Source: an uncultured Lachnospira sp.
Lineage (GTDB): Bacteria; Bacillota; Clostridia; Lachnospirales; Lachnospiraceae
Length of the DNA: 64,000 nucleotides
Direction: 5' to 3'
NCBI GenBank assembly: GCA_910587485.1
Contig: CAJUKN010000015.1
Coordinates: 25,467 to 89,466, forward strand
The translations under genes were made by a program, and so were the position numbers. The first letter of the stretch is position 1. Every line of letters starts with the position of its first letter. The notes beneath the pieces are model-generated. The model worked only from the letters and a program-made list of their open reading frames with translations, ran no database searches and had not been told where the DNA came from. Shown piece after piece: positions 26,364 to 34,747 of the stretch.

Positions 26364-27566
26364 TTATAATTTTGACCCCTTAACACCCTTCATTCCTGAC
26401 AAAGACTGTTGATTTAAAATATTGGTATCAAATGCAAAAGTCAAGGCTTCTTCCTCTCGCAAACGCTTCAACGATAACTGAATCATTCGGTCTAACAACT
26501 CTTTATAAGAAACACCCACAGGTTCCCATAAATAGAATGAAAGCGAACCTGGAATTGTATTGATTTCATTAAAATACAGTGTTCCATCTTCTTCATCTAT
26601 CATAAAATCAATTCTTGCAACACCATTACAGCCTAAAATTTTAAATGCCTTCACTGCCATATCTTGAATTTCTTTTCTCTTTTGAGCTTCAAGCTGTGCG
26701 GGTATCTTTCTTGACACGCCAGCCATTCCCTTTGAGCCTCCATTTTTCGAGTTGCTCAAATATTTATCCTCATAACTTAATATATCTTTTGAATGAAGCG
26801 GCTCCTCACACTCCGAAGCCATAGCCTCATTTTCATCTCCAAGCACAGAACAGTTAATTTCTCTTAACTTTGTAATGGCATGTTCCACAATAATTTTCTT
26901 TGCATATGCAAATGCATCGTCAATGGACGTAATCAATTCCGCACGACTCTTTGCTACACTGATACCAACACTAGAGCCAAGATTGACTGGTTTTACAATA
27001 ACAGGATAGCCTAAATTATTTTCTACATTGGCAACAATACTATCTATATTGGAATAATCCGATATCGTATAACACTGACAATCTAAAACTGGAATCCCAT
27101 TTTGCTTTAAGACTGCCTTAGTAATATACTTATCCATTCCCACTGCGGAAGCTGTTACATCACAGCCAACAAACGGAATGCCAATCGTCTTTAAATATCC
27201 CTGAAGCGCGCCATCTTCAACATTGGTACCATGTACGATTGGAAATGCAATATCAATCTCTATGATGCTTTTTTTACCAAACATTTTGAGCGGATAAGGC
27301 GTAAGACAAACTTTATTGCCTTCATTTATCATAATTACACGCTGTGACGCTGCAATCAATTCCTTAATATTTTTGTATGCCTCGATATCGCCAATTTTAT
27401 CACCAATATACATCTCATTATTCTTATTAATATATACAGGAATAACCTCATACTTATCTGTATCCATGCTCATAATTGCCTGAATCCCTGAAATAACAGA
27501 AACTTCATGCTCTACGCTTTTACCGCCAAACATCACTGCAACTCTGGTTTTTATTATTGTAGACAT
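26364..27566 (-). CDS. ddl: D-alanine--D-alanine ligase
   Basis: A 400-residue ATP-grasp enzyme joining two D-alanines for peptidoglycan. Signs are VAVMFGGKSVEHEVSVISG (N-terminal), VHGTNVEDGALQGYL, VGCDVTASAVGMDK, VKPVNLGSSVGIS, RIDFMIDEEDGTLYFNEINT and PGSLS. It is about 40-50 residues longer than usual; the excess lies near residues 215-265 and includes CSVLGDENEAMASECEE and YLSNSKNGGSKG. Residue-level substrate preference (D-Ala versus D-Lac or D-Ser) cannot be decided safely by eye. AAAGGTG fixes ATG at 27566. It lies downstream of the MurF-like gene. Confidence 0.85.
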   Translation of the reverse strand: MSTIIKTRVAVMFGGKSVEHEVSVISGIQAIMSMDTDKYEVIPVYINKNNEMYIGDKIGDIEAYKNIKELIAASQRVIMINEGNKVCLTPYPLKMFGKKSIIEIDIAFPIVHGTNVEDGALQGYLKTIGIPFVGCDVTASAVGMDKYITKAVLKQNGIPVLDCQCYTISDYSNIDSIVANVENNLGYPVIVKPVNLGSSVGISVAKSRAELITSIDDAFAYAKKIIVEHAITKLREINCSVLGDENEAMASECEEPLHSKDILSYEDKYLSNSKNGGSKGMAGVSRKIPAQLEAQKRKEIQDMAVKAFKILGCNGVARIDFMIDEEDGTLYFNEINTIPGSLSFYLWEPVGVSYKELLDRMIQLSLKRLREEEALTFAFDTNILNQQSLSGMKGVKGSKL

Positions 27567-27603
27567 ATCTTGCACCTTTCTTTTCCTTAATTAATCTATG
27601 ATT

Positions 27604-27658
27604 GCAATGTCAAGCAAATATTTGCAATCTGCTTTGCTGCCTGCTCATAACCTCATTG
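27604..27658 (-). repeat. Dispersed intergenic repeat, copy E
   Basis: On the minus strand it reads CAATGAGGTTATGAGCAGGC, AGCAAAGCAGATTGCAAATA and TTTGCTTGACATT, a nearly full-length family member. It fills the 110-base gap between the MurF-like gene and ddl. Confidence 0.6.
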
Positions 27659-27676
27659 ATTATTACTTATTTTTTT

Positions 27677-29308
27677 CTAATAATTATCTGGAAGGTCATT
27701 TTCCAGCAAAATATATTTATGCCCTTCTTCATTAATAGAATAAGCATACCTAAGAGCATCTTCCAATTTGTCATAAGCAATACATTTTTCTTTTGGAAAA
27801 CCACTCTCTATTGCTCCATTTTGTATTGGCTGTGTATGCTTTTTCCCAACCAGTAAAATATAATCACAGCATTTTGCAGCATACATGCCCAACTTATAAT
27901 TATACTTTTCCTCATCTTTACCTAGTTCTACCATACCCGGTGTTATAAGAATCCTTACTCCATCAAACATAGCAAGCGTTTCAACCGCTGCCTTTGAGCC
28001 TACTGGATTAGAATTGTATGCATCGTCAATAATCGTCACATTGCCATGTTGTGTCATCTGCATACGATGTGCCACTGGCTGTATTCTTCGGACTGCTGCC
28101 TTTAAATTTGAAAGACTGACACCAAAACGATTGGCAACAGCAATAGCACCTACGACATTAACAATATTGTGCTGCCCCACAAGGCGCATCTGAAAACGCT
28201 CTTTCTCCCCATTTGGAGCAACTACCGTAAATTCTGTACCCACTTGAGATAACTTAATATCCTCTGCGAAATAGCCAGAAACTTCTTGTTTATTTCTATT
28301 ATCATCTGAAATATTCATCTTTTTGCTATTATCAGCAAAAGTATCTGCCTTGTTATTACTTCCACTATAAAATATTTTGTTATTATATTTATGCGCATGT
28401 TCCATTATATACACATTGTCGCCATTTAAAAATAACAACCCATCACTAGAAAGTGCATCGGCAAGTTCAAACTTGGTCTTTACAATATTTTCTATATTAA
28501 AAAATGTTTCTATATGCTGCGCTCCTATAGAAGTAATAACACCATGCTGTGGGTGAACAATATCACATATTTCCTTAATATCGCCCACATGCCTTGCCCC
28601 CATCTCACACACAAAAATTTCATGTGTAGGCTTTAGCGATTCTCTTATCGTCTTGACAACGCCCATTGGCGTATTATAACTTTCAGGAGTAATCAAAACA
28701 TTAAAGTGTTCTCTTAACAATGTATATAAATAATACTTTACACTTGTTTTTCCATAACTGCCTGTCACACCAATAATCTTAAGATTTGGCACTTGTTTTA
28801 ACTTCTTTTTTGCATCATTAATATAATAATGATTAATTGATGTCTCTATTGGCTTATTTATAATATTTATTACAAGCAGCAAAACGCCCTGCAATGCTAC
28901 AAGAATACCACATGTGCCGCTTATGAAACGAAGCTGCCCAACTATTCCTACTAATAAAAGAACAATTATATTAATAATTACATCTGTAACAATCTGTCGC
29001 TGCACTCTCTTAGTAAATACAAGATTTTTCTTTGTGTTCGCTTTTTTTAAATAAATATAATATCTGCATACAATCAGCCATATTATAATCTGTGCTGCCA
29101 ACGTCCATATTGATGGAAAAATAAGAGCAACGATGCCTGCTATTCCAACAGGCACTAACAATCCTTGCTTTCCTTTATTCTTTCCAAGCCAAGTTATATG
29201 TTCCTTATTTTTATAGCCATTAAGCTGGAACATATGAAGATTATATCGTAAAACAAGTCCGAACGTCGGAAGCATACATATAATTGAAATGATTGCAGTA
29301 AATAACAT
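27677..29308 (-). CDS. Membrane-anchored MurF-like ligase
   Basis: 543 residues. The first 160 contain four or five hydrophobic segments (LFTAIISIICMLPTFGLVL, IIIWLIVCRYYIYL, INIIVLLLVGIVG) instead of the usual MurF substrate-binding domain. From about residue 175 there is a standard Mur ligase core: IGVTGSYGKTSVKYYL (P-loop), FVCEMGARHVGDI, AYNSNPVGSKAAVETL and ITPGMVELG. MurF adds D-Ala-D-Ala to UDP-MurNAc-tripeptide; the replaced N-terminus suggests a membrane-bound or different acceptor. It is flanked by an alpha/beta hydrolase and ddl, so it belongs to D-Ala-D-Ala metabolism. Another murF outside this window would support a special role. Confidence 0.8.
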   Translation of the reverse strand: MLFTAIISIICMLPTFGLVLRYNLHMFQLNGYKNKEHITWLGKNKGKQGLLVPVGIAGIVALIFPSIWTLAAQIIIWLIVCRYYIYLKKANTKKNLVFTKRVQRQIVTDVIINIIVLLLVGIVGQLRFISGTCGILVALQGVLLLVINIINKPIETSINHYYINDAKKKLKQVPNLKIIGVTGSYGKTSVKYYLYTLLREHFNVLITPESYNTPMGVVKTIRESLKPTHEIFVCEMGARHVGDIKEICDIVHPQHGVITSIGAQHIETFFNIENIVKTKFELADALSSDGLLFLNGDNVYIMEHAHKYNNKIFYSGSNNKADTFADNSKKMNISDDNRNKQEVSGYFAEDIKLSQVGTEFTVVAPNGEKERFQMRLVGQHNIVNVVGAIAVANRFGVSLSNLKAAVRRIQPVAHRMQMTQHGNVTIIDDAYNSNPVGSKAAVETLAMFDGVRILITPGMVELGKDEEKYNYKLGMYAAKCCDYILLVGKKHTQPIQNGAIESGFPKEKCIAYDKLEDALRYAYSINEEGHKYILLENDLPDNY

Positions 29309-29399
29309 GCTCTAATCCTCATTCCTACGCTGCTTCAATCATACCATTTGTATCAAGCAGCGTTTCAATACAAATAACTCTTATACGAAAATTATTCCA

Positions 29400-30170
29400 T
29401 CATACCTTAAAATATGACTTCATTATATTAGCAAAAACCACAGGCTGCTCTAAAAAGCTAAAATGCCCTGCTCCTTTAATCACAGCAAGCCCTGCGTTTG
29501 GCATCATTTCCTCCATCATCTTCGCATCAGAAATAGGTGTTGCTGTATCTTTATCACCCCATATCAGCAACACTTCTTGTTTTATGGATGAAAATAATGG
29601 TGTCAAATCTTCATTTACTGCCTTTACTAGACATTGCCGCATCATAGGTGAGGCATTTTTATAATCCGCCGACCCCTGTCTATTCTTCCAGTCATCTATT
29701 AAATGAGGACAAATAGCATAGATAGGTTTAAAACTAAAAATCTTTTTAAGCATCTTATAACGCTTTACTTTCAACTTTTGCTTTGTTGTTTTTTTAGGAA
29801 GCACCCCTGCACTGTCAACTAAAACAATTTTTTCAATTTCAAATGGAACTTTCATACTGCCTGCAAGTTTAATAATCACTCTGCCTCCATATGAATGTCC
29901 CATCAATATTGCCTTTTTTATGTTAAGTGCTTCCATCAATTTTATAAAAAATACTGCATAATCGGATACTGCCCATGCTTCTCTTGGCTCGTCACTATTT
30001 CCAAATCCCGGAAAATCAAATTGTACAACTCTGTATTTTGTATTGATACAAGCCGCTATCTGGTTATATATTTCATGTTTGGTTCCCCAACCTTGAAGAA
30101 TAACGACTGTTTTATCACCTTCACCTGTTATGTTATAATCAATGTTATATTCATTAATTGTTATATTCAT
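29400..30170 (-). CDS. Alpha/beta hydrolase
   Basis: A 256-residue cytoplasmic hydrolase. The nucleophile elbow is LMGHSYGGRV; the oxyanion region is VILQGWGTKHEIY; the acid is in LLIWGDKDTATPI; and the catalytic His is in IKGAGHFSFLEQP. Length and motifs fit the alpha/beta hydrolase-1 family. The substrate is unknown. ATG at 30170 follows GAGAGGATT. It is first in a unit with the membrane MurF-like ligase and ddl, which suggests that it acts on a cell-wall precursor or peptide, but that is positional inference. Confidence 0.85.
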   Translation of the reverse strand: MNITINEYNIDYNITGEGDKTVVILQGWGTKHEIYNQIAACINTKYRVVQFDFPGFGNSDEPREAWAVSDYAVFFIKLMEALNIKKAILMGHSYGGRVIIKLAGSMKVPFEIEKIVLVDSAGVLPKKTTKQKLKVKRYKMLKKIFSFKPIYAICPHLIDDWKNRQGSADYKNASPMMRQCLVKAVNEDLTPLFSSIKQEVLLIWGDKDTATPISDAKMMEEMMPNAGLAVIKGAGHFSFLEQPVVFANIMKSYFKV

Positions 30171-30255
30171 TATAATCCTCTCGCCCACAGGAATCTACAT
30201 ATTATCAAGTAATAAGAATAACATAATTTGGCATGATTTTCAACCTATCACAAAA

Positions 30256-31587
30256 TTAAAAATATTGATATCTTTTTCGATTGCAGCAAACACAGCAAAT
30301 GCTCACTATAACGGACAATATCTCAGCAAAGACCACAGACATCCACAATCCATTTAAATCAAAAAGCAATGGCAGTCCAAAAATCATTATAATCTGAAAA
30401 ACAAATGTTCTTAAAAATGATATCAGTGCAGATATAATTCCATTATTTAAAGCAGTAAACAATGAAGAAGCAAAAATATTAAAACCACTTATAATAAAAG
30501 ATAATGAAAAAATACGTATTGCCAATGTTGTCATGGCTACTAAATCTTTATCATAACTTACAAAAATATTTGCTAACAATGGAGACAAACTCTCAGCAGC
30601 AACTGTCATTACCACCGAAAAAATACCAATAATAATTATACTTTTTTTAAAGATATTTTTCAATTCCTTATTATTTTTCGCTCCATAATTATAGCCAATA
30701 ACTGGTGCTATCGCAAAAGAATAGCCCTGATACGTACCAACAAAAATAAAAGAGACATACATAATAATTCCATATGCTACAACGCCATTTGCACCTGCAT
30801 ATTTCATTAACTGCATATTAAATAACATATTCACAATACTAAGCGAAATATTGCTTAACATTTCACTCAATCCATTACTGCAGCTTTTTACAACAACGCT
30901 GCTGTTCCATTTTGGTTTTACAAGTTTTAATTCATTCTCTTTTCTTTTTATAAAATATAGAAATGGAATTGTAGTTCCAACTATCCAGCTTATTCCTGTC
31001 GCACATGCTGCGCCTGCAACGCCCATTTTAAAAACATACATAAATAAAAAATCCAAAACCATATTTGTTACGCCTGCAACAACCGTAATAATAAGTCCAA
31101 ATCCCGGCTTTTCTGCGACAACCAAAAAGTTTTGGAAACAGTTTTGAAGCAAAAAAAAGGGCATTAACGCCGATAAAATTCTTCCATATAAAATACAATC
31201 ATTTACAATGGTTGCATCTGCCCCTAACCATCTTACCATTTTATCCACAAAAATAAAAATAAGTAAACTCACCACAATACCTGTAGCTAATAAAAAATAA
31301 ATTAACAGTGAAAAATATTCATTTGCCTTTTTCTGATGTCCTTGCCCAATAGTCAAGGAAACAAGCGCACTGCCGCCTGTACCAACCATAAAGCCGATGG
31401 CACCAATTATCATTAACACAGGCATTACAAAATTAACCGACGCAAACGCATTACTTCCAACAATGTTAGATACAAATATTCCGTCCACAATACCATAAAT
31501 GGATATAAAAATCATCATAACAATAGATGGCAGTACGAACCGAATCAATTTTTTATAATTAAAATGTTCTCCTAATCCTATCTTCAT
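30256..31587 (-). CDS. MATE family efflux transporter
   Basis: A 443-residue multidrug/metabolite exporter with twelve membrane helices. The N-terminus reads YKKLIRFVLPSIVMMIFISIY then GIVDGIFVSNIVGSNAFASV; later motifs are GFGLIITVVAGVTNMVLDFL and FAIAPVIGYNYGAKN. It is the third MATE protein in the window and only distantly like the other two. The ribosome site is AAATGGGGAT, ten or more bases from ATG. It stands alone; the 374-base gap before rtcB contains repeat copy F and otherwise AT-rich filler. Confidence 0.9.
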   Translation of the reverse strand: MKIGLGEHFNYKKLIRFVLPSIVMMIFISIYGIVDGIFVSNIVGSNAFASVNFVMPVLMIIGAIGFMVGTGGSALVSLTIGQGHQKKANEYFSLLIYFLLATGIVVSLLIFIFVDKMVRWLGADATIVNDCILYGRILSALMPFFLLQNCFQNFLVVAEKPGFGLIITVVAGVTNMVLDFLFMYVFKMGVAGAACATGISWIVGTTIPFLYFIKRKENELKLVKPKWNSSVVVKSCSNGLSEMLSNISLSIVNMLFNMQLMKYAGANGVVAYGIIMYVSFIFVGTYQGYSFAIAPVIGYNYGAKNNKELKNIFKKSIIIIGIFSVVMTVAAESLSPLLANIFVSYDKDLVAMTTLAIRIFSLSFIISGFNIFASSLFTALNNGIISALISFLRTFVFQIIMIFGLPLLFDLNGLWMSVVFAEILSVIVSICCVCCNRKRYQYF

Positions 31588-31867
31588 TTCTATTAATCAT
31601 CCCCATTTCTGTGCTGCTTTTTATATAAATAATTTTAAAATATTTTTAAAATATTTTTTTAGTAGCTTTGCATCCCACAGCACATAGACACAATTTATTA
31701 ACTATAATTTAACTTATCTTTTCAAAAAATTTATCTTTTATCATAATTTATTTTAGTTTATATAATTAGGCGATTATGCCGTTTATTCTTTTAAGTGCAA
31801 ATGATACAAACAATAAAATTAAAGTTTTTATTACTTCAATCTTTTTACTTCAAGTACAATTTTATAA

Positions 31868-31918
31868 TCAAAGCGGATATTTACAATCCACTGCACTACT
31901 TACTCATAACCTCATAAT
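31868..31918 (-). repeat. Dispersed intergenic repeat, copy F
   Basis: On the minus strand it reads TTATGAGGTTATGAGTAAGT, AGTGCAGTGGATTGTAAATA and TCCGCTTTG. It is a full family member between rtcB and the MATE gene. Confidence 0.6.
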
Positions 31919-31961
31919 CGCCCATTATTTCTATATTAAAATTATTGAAAATATTTTATAT

Positions 31962-33164
31962 TTAATCCGATGCCTTAAAATTATATATTGGCTTCATAAT
32001 ATCAATAACATCTACGGATTCTTTAATAACATCAATAATGTCCTCAAGAGATTTATATGCCATTGGTGCCTCGTCTAAAGTCGCCTCATTAACGGAAGTT
32101 GTATAGACACCTTCCATCGCATTTTTATACTCTTTCATGCTTAATGTTTCCTTTGCTTTTGTGCGTGACATCAATCTTCCTGCCCCATGTGGCGCAGAAT
32201 CATTCCATTCTTTATTGCCTTTTCCAACAGCTAGCACACTTCCATCTCTCATATTAATTGGAATCAAAACCTTTTCTCCTGCATGTGCTGCTATGGCGCC
32301 TTTTCTTAAAATCATCTCATTGGTATCAATATAATTATGAATGGTATGGAATGCATCCGTTCCTGTCAAGCCTGTTCGTTCCAACAAAACCTCTGCCATT
32401 TTCTCTCGATTGCGTGTTGCAAATTTTTGGCAGATAACTACATCATGCAAATAATCTTCCAAATATGTTCCATACAAATAACACAAATCTTCTGGCACCA
32501 TCAATTCCCTACATTGCCACTTTAACGCTTTCAATGCAGATTGAATTTCTTTCCTTTTTCCTTGTGCCTTATATGTGTCAATAATGCGCTGTTTTTCTTT
32601 AAAATATTCTTCCTTGCCCTTATGCAAATCAATGGCAAGCGCTTGATAAATTTCAGCTACCTGCTTGCCAAGATTTCGGCTTCCGCTGTGAATAATAAGA
32701 TAATTGGTTCCATCACAGGCTCTGTCTATCTCTATAAAATGGTTGCCTCCACCAAGTGTGCCTAAACTTCTTGCCAGCCATTTTGTGTCCTTTAATTCTC
32801 TATAACATTTTAACTCTTCTAAATCAAATTTTTCTTTTCTTCCTTCCCACACCTTTTTACCAGAAGGAATAAAATGTGCCGCTTCATCAACCTTTGCTAA
32901 ATCAATCTCTTCTTTTCCAAGATTGACCGTATACATACCGCAGCCAATATCTACACCGACAATATTTGGTACAGCCTTATCTGTTATAGTCATGGTCGTT
33001 CCTATTGTACAACCTTTTCCAGCATGGACATCTGGCATAATTCTTATCTTGCTTCCCTTTGTAAACTCATAATCACACATTCTGCGAATTTGCTCTATAG
33101 CTTCCTCTTCTACAACATTTGCATAACAGATAGCTGTATTTTCTTTACCCTTAATTTCAAACAT
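31962..33164 (-). CDS. rtcB: RNA-splicing ligase RtcB
   Basis: A 400-residue GTP/Mn-dependent ligase joining 2',3'-cyclic phosphate or 3'-phosphate RNA ends to 5'-OH ends. Signs are MPDVHAGKGCTIGTTMTI, VGVDIGCGMYTV (metal cysteine), LGTLGGGNHFIEID, HSGSRNLGKQV, and HGAGRLMSRTKAKE with the guanylylated His. It is shorter than the E. coli enzyme, typical of a Firmicute subgroup. GGAGGGG precedes ATG at 33164. kptA and a 41-aa gene lie directly upstream on the same strand, making an RNA-repair neighbourhood. Confidence 0.92.
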   Translation of the reverse strand: MFEIKGKENTAICYANVVEEEAIEQIRRMCDYEFTKGSKIRIMPDVHAGKGCTIGTTMTITDKAVPNIVGVDIGCGMYTVNLGKEEIDLAKVDEAAHFIPSGKKVWEGRKEKFDLEELKCYRELKDTKWLARSLGTLGGGNHFIEIDRACDGTNYLIIHSGSRNLGKQVAEIYQALAIDLHKGKEEYFKEKQRIIDTYKAQGKRKEIQSALKALKWQCRELMVPEDLCYLYGTYLEDYLHDVVICQKFATRNREKMAEVLLERTGLTGTDAFHTIHNYIDTNEMILRKGAIAAHAGEKVLIPINMRDGSVLAVGKGNKEWNDSAPHGAGRLMSRTKAKETLSMKEYKNAMEGVYTTSVNEATLDEAPMAYKSLEDIIDVIKESVDVIDIMKPIYNFKASD

Positions 33165-33258
33165 AATACCCCTCCATTCCGCACTACTTTTACACAAAAA
33201 GTCAAAGACTCTTTTAGTAAAATTGTGACAACAACTTATTTTCTTGCCTTTGTGCATC

Positions 33259-33292
33259 AAAAAAACCGCCTATCTTCTATAAGATAAGCGGT
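33259..33292 (-). terminator. Terminator after the 41-aa gene
   Basis: On the minus strand CCGCTTATCTT pairs with AAGATAGGCGG around a four-base loop and is followed by seven T. It separates the small gene from rtcB. Confidence 0.8.
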
Positions 33293-33322
33293 GAATAAAC
33301 CCATGTATTGTTATTCCTATCC

Positions 33323-33448
33323 TTACAATACTGTTTTTCGTCTTCGCATTACCTTATAAAAGCGTACAAAATTAAAGCGCTGAATAAAACTCAGTGCATT
33401 ACGTGATTCTATACTAAAATATTCGTTTGCGAAAACTGTATAACTCAT
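33323..33448 (-). CDS. Uncharacterised 41-aa basic protein
   Basis: A complete small gene: AAAGGAATAAAGTC before ATG, 41 codons, then a strong terminator. The product begins MSYTVFANEYFSIESRNAL and ends in the basic stretch FYKVMRRRKTVL, with no membrane segment or cysteine. A good promoter lies 45 bases upstream. The sequence is not one I recognise. Its own promoter and terminator, and the position between kptA and rtcB, argue for a real, separately controlled gene; nucleic-acid binding is a guess from the basic end. Confidence 0.65.
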   Translation of the reverse strand: MSYTVFANEYFSIESRNALSFIQRFNFVRFYKVMRRRKTVL

Positions 33449-33493
33449 GACTTTATTCCTTTCTTTTACTTTTCGATTTACTTACTATGTCAA

Positions 33494-33522
33494 ACTATAT
33501 CACATTATTTACCATTTGTCAC
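33494..33522 (-). promoter_or_regulatory. Predicted promoter of the 41-aa gene
   Basis: On the minus strand GTGACA (33517-33522) and TATAGT (33494-33499) are exactly 17 bases apart. It begins at the last base of kptA, so the small gene can be transcribed independently. Confidence 0.6.
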
Positions 33523-34061
33523 TAATTTTTTTGTTTTTCCAGATATTTTACTGGGACTTTTTTTGTCAGCCAAACGCCATTTTTTGACAAATAAAATATA
33601 TAGCCATCTTTTTGCATATCTGCACTTAACACACGATAAATAACTGGTTTTCCATGTCGTTGTCCCACTGATTTTGCTGTTTCAACATCTTTTGACAAGT
33701 GTACATACAGCCTGCTTTTAGGTATCAAGCCTTCTTTATCAATCGATTCTACATATTTCATGCCTGTTCCATGCCAAAGGTACTCTGGCGGCACACACTC
33801 CTCTAACTCCACATCAACTGGAATGGAATGTCCTTGATTTGCACGAATTAAACGCTTATCTTCATTAAATGAATAACGTTGTTTGCTGTCTGTCTCAACA
33901 ATTTGCTCCAACATTGCCATATTAAACTTATGACTTTTGCTAATTCCTGCAATCAATTCTTCTACATCAGCCCAACCATGTTCGTCCAGTTCAATTCCTA
34001 TTACTTGGGGCTTATGCCTTAATATCAAACTCATAAATTTGCTTATCTCTGCTAAACTCAT
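33522..34061 (-). CDS. kptA: RNA 2'-phosphotransferase, Tpt1/KptA family
   Basis: A 179-residue enzyme transferring an internal RNA 2'-phosphate to NAD+. Signs are ISKFMSLILRHKPQVIGIEL at the start (with the Arg-His), DEHGWADVEELI, YSFNEDKRLIRANQGHS, a LWHGTGMKYVESI segment, VHLSKDVETAKSVGQRHGKP and FYLSKNGVWLT. Length and motifs match the family closely. Its bacterial role is unsettled since RtcB-type repair leaves no 2'-phosphate. Placement 360 bases upstream of rtcB suggests a link to RNA damage or repair. Confidence 0.9.
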   Translation of the reverse strand: MSLAEISKFMSLILRHKPQVIGIELDEHGWADVEELIAGISKSHKFNMAMLEQIVETDSKQRYSFNEDKRLIRANQGHSIPVDVELEECVPPEYLWHGTGMKYVESIDKEGLIPKSRLYVHLSKDVETAKSVGQRHGKPVIYRVLSADMQKDGYIFYLSKNGVWLTKKVPVKYLEKQKN

Positions 34062-34122
34062 ATTTAACCTCCATGTTATGACTCCTTTTTAAGAATAACT
34101 AATCGGTGACGTTTTGGCAAAG

Positions 34123-34737
34123 TTATTGTTGTTTTTCTTGATAATATTCATTTGCTAAATCTTGCCAATATTTTGTGTCTTCATCGGATATGTTTCTTAA
34201 CACTCTACAAGGATTTCCCACTGCAACTACACCATCAGGAATATCCTTTGTAACTACCGAACCTGAACCTATCACCACATTACTGCCAATTGTAACGCCC
34301 GGATTAATCACTGTATTGCCGCCTATCCAAACACTATCACCAATAACTATTGGTTTTCCATATTCTAATTTTTGATTTCTAATTGCTGCATCAATTGGAT
34401 GTGCTGCTGTATATATTCCCACACGTGGCGCTAAAAATACGTTATCGCCAATTGTGACATCACACACATCAATGATAATACAATCATAATTTGCATAAAA
34501 ATGATTTCCTATATGGATATGGCATCCATAATCACACTTAAATGTTGGCTCTATATATACATCTTCTCCCACAGAGGCGAAAAGTTCCTTTAAAATCTGT
34601 GTCCTTTTGTCCAATTCATCATGTGTTGTTAAATTATATTCTCTTGTAAGTTGTTTGGATTTCTTAAAATCCTTTGCTAATTCTTCACCGCCAGCTATAT
34701 ATAACTTGCCAGCAAGCATTAATTCTTTGTCTGTCAT
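34123..34737 (-). CDS. Maltose/galactoside-type O-acetyltransferase
   Basis: A 204-residue acetyl-CoA-dependent sugar O-acetyltransferase. An N-terminal Mac domain (MTDKELMLAGKLYIAGGEEL) is followed by left-handed beta-helix hexapeptide repeats (IGNHFYANYDCIIIDVCDVT, IGDNVFLAPRVGIYTAAHPI, IGDSVWIGGNTVINPGVTIG). The catalytic His is in YTAAHPI. Typical for Maa/LacA enzymes; the sugar is unknown. AGGAGG is close to ATG. It follows the S41-like protein by 10 bases and is probably in one operon with it. Confidence 0.9.
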   Translation of the reverse strand: MTDKELMLAGKLYIAGGEELAKDFKKSKQLTREYNLTTHDELDKRTQILKELFASVGEDVYIEPTFKCDYGCHIHIGNHFYANYDCIIIDVCDVTIGDNVFLAPRVGIYTAAHPIDAAIRNQKLEYGKPIVIGDSVWIGGNTVINPGVTIGSNVVIGSGSVVTKDIPDGVVAVGNPCRVLRNISDEDTKYWQDLANEYYQEKQQ

Positions 34738-34747
34738 TGTTAGCCTC

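Noticed and set aside
33165..33260. 32-codon N-terminal extension of RtcB
   Set aside because: RtcB proteins start at the equivalent of MFEIKGKEN, where a GGAGGGG site exists; the extension runs back to the terminator of the small gene.
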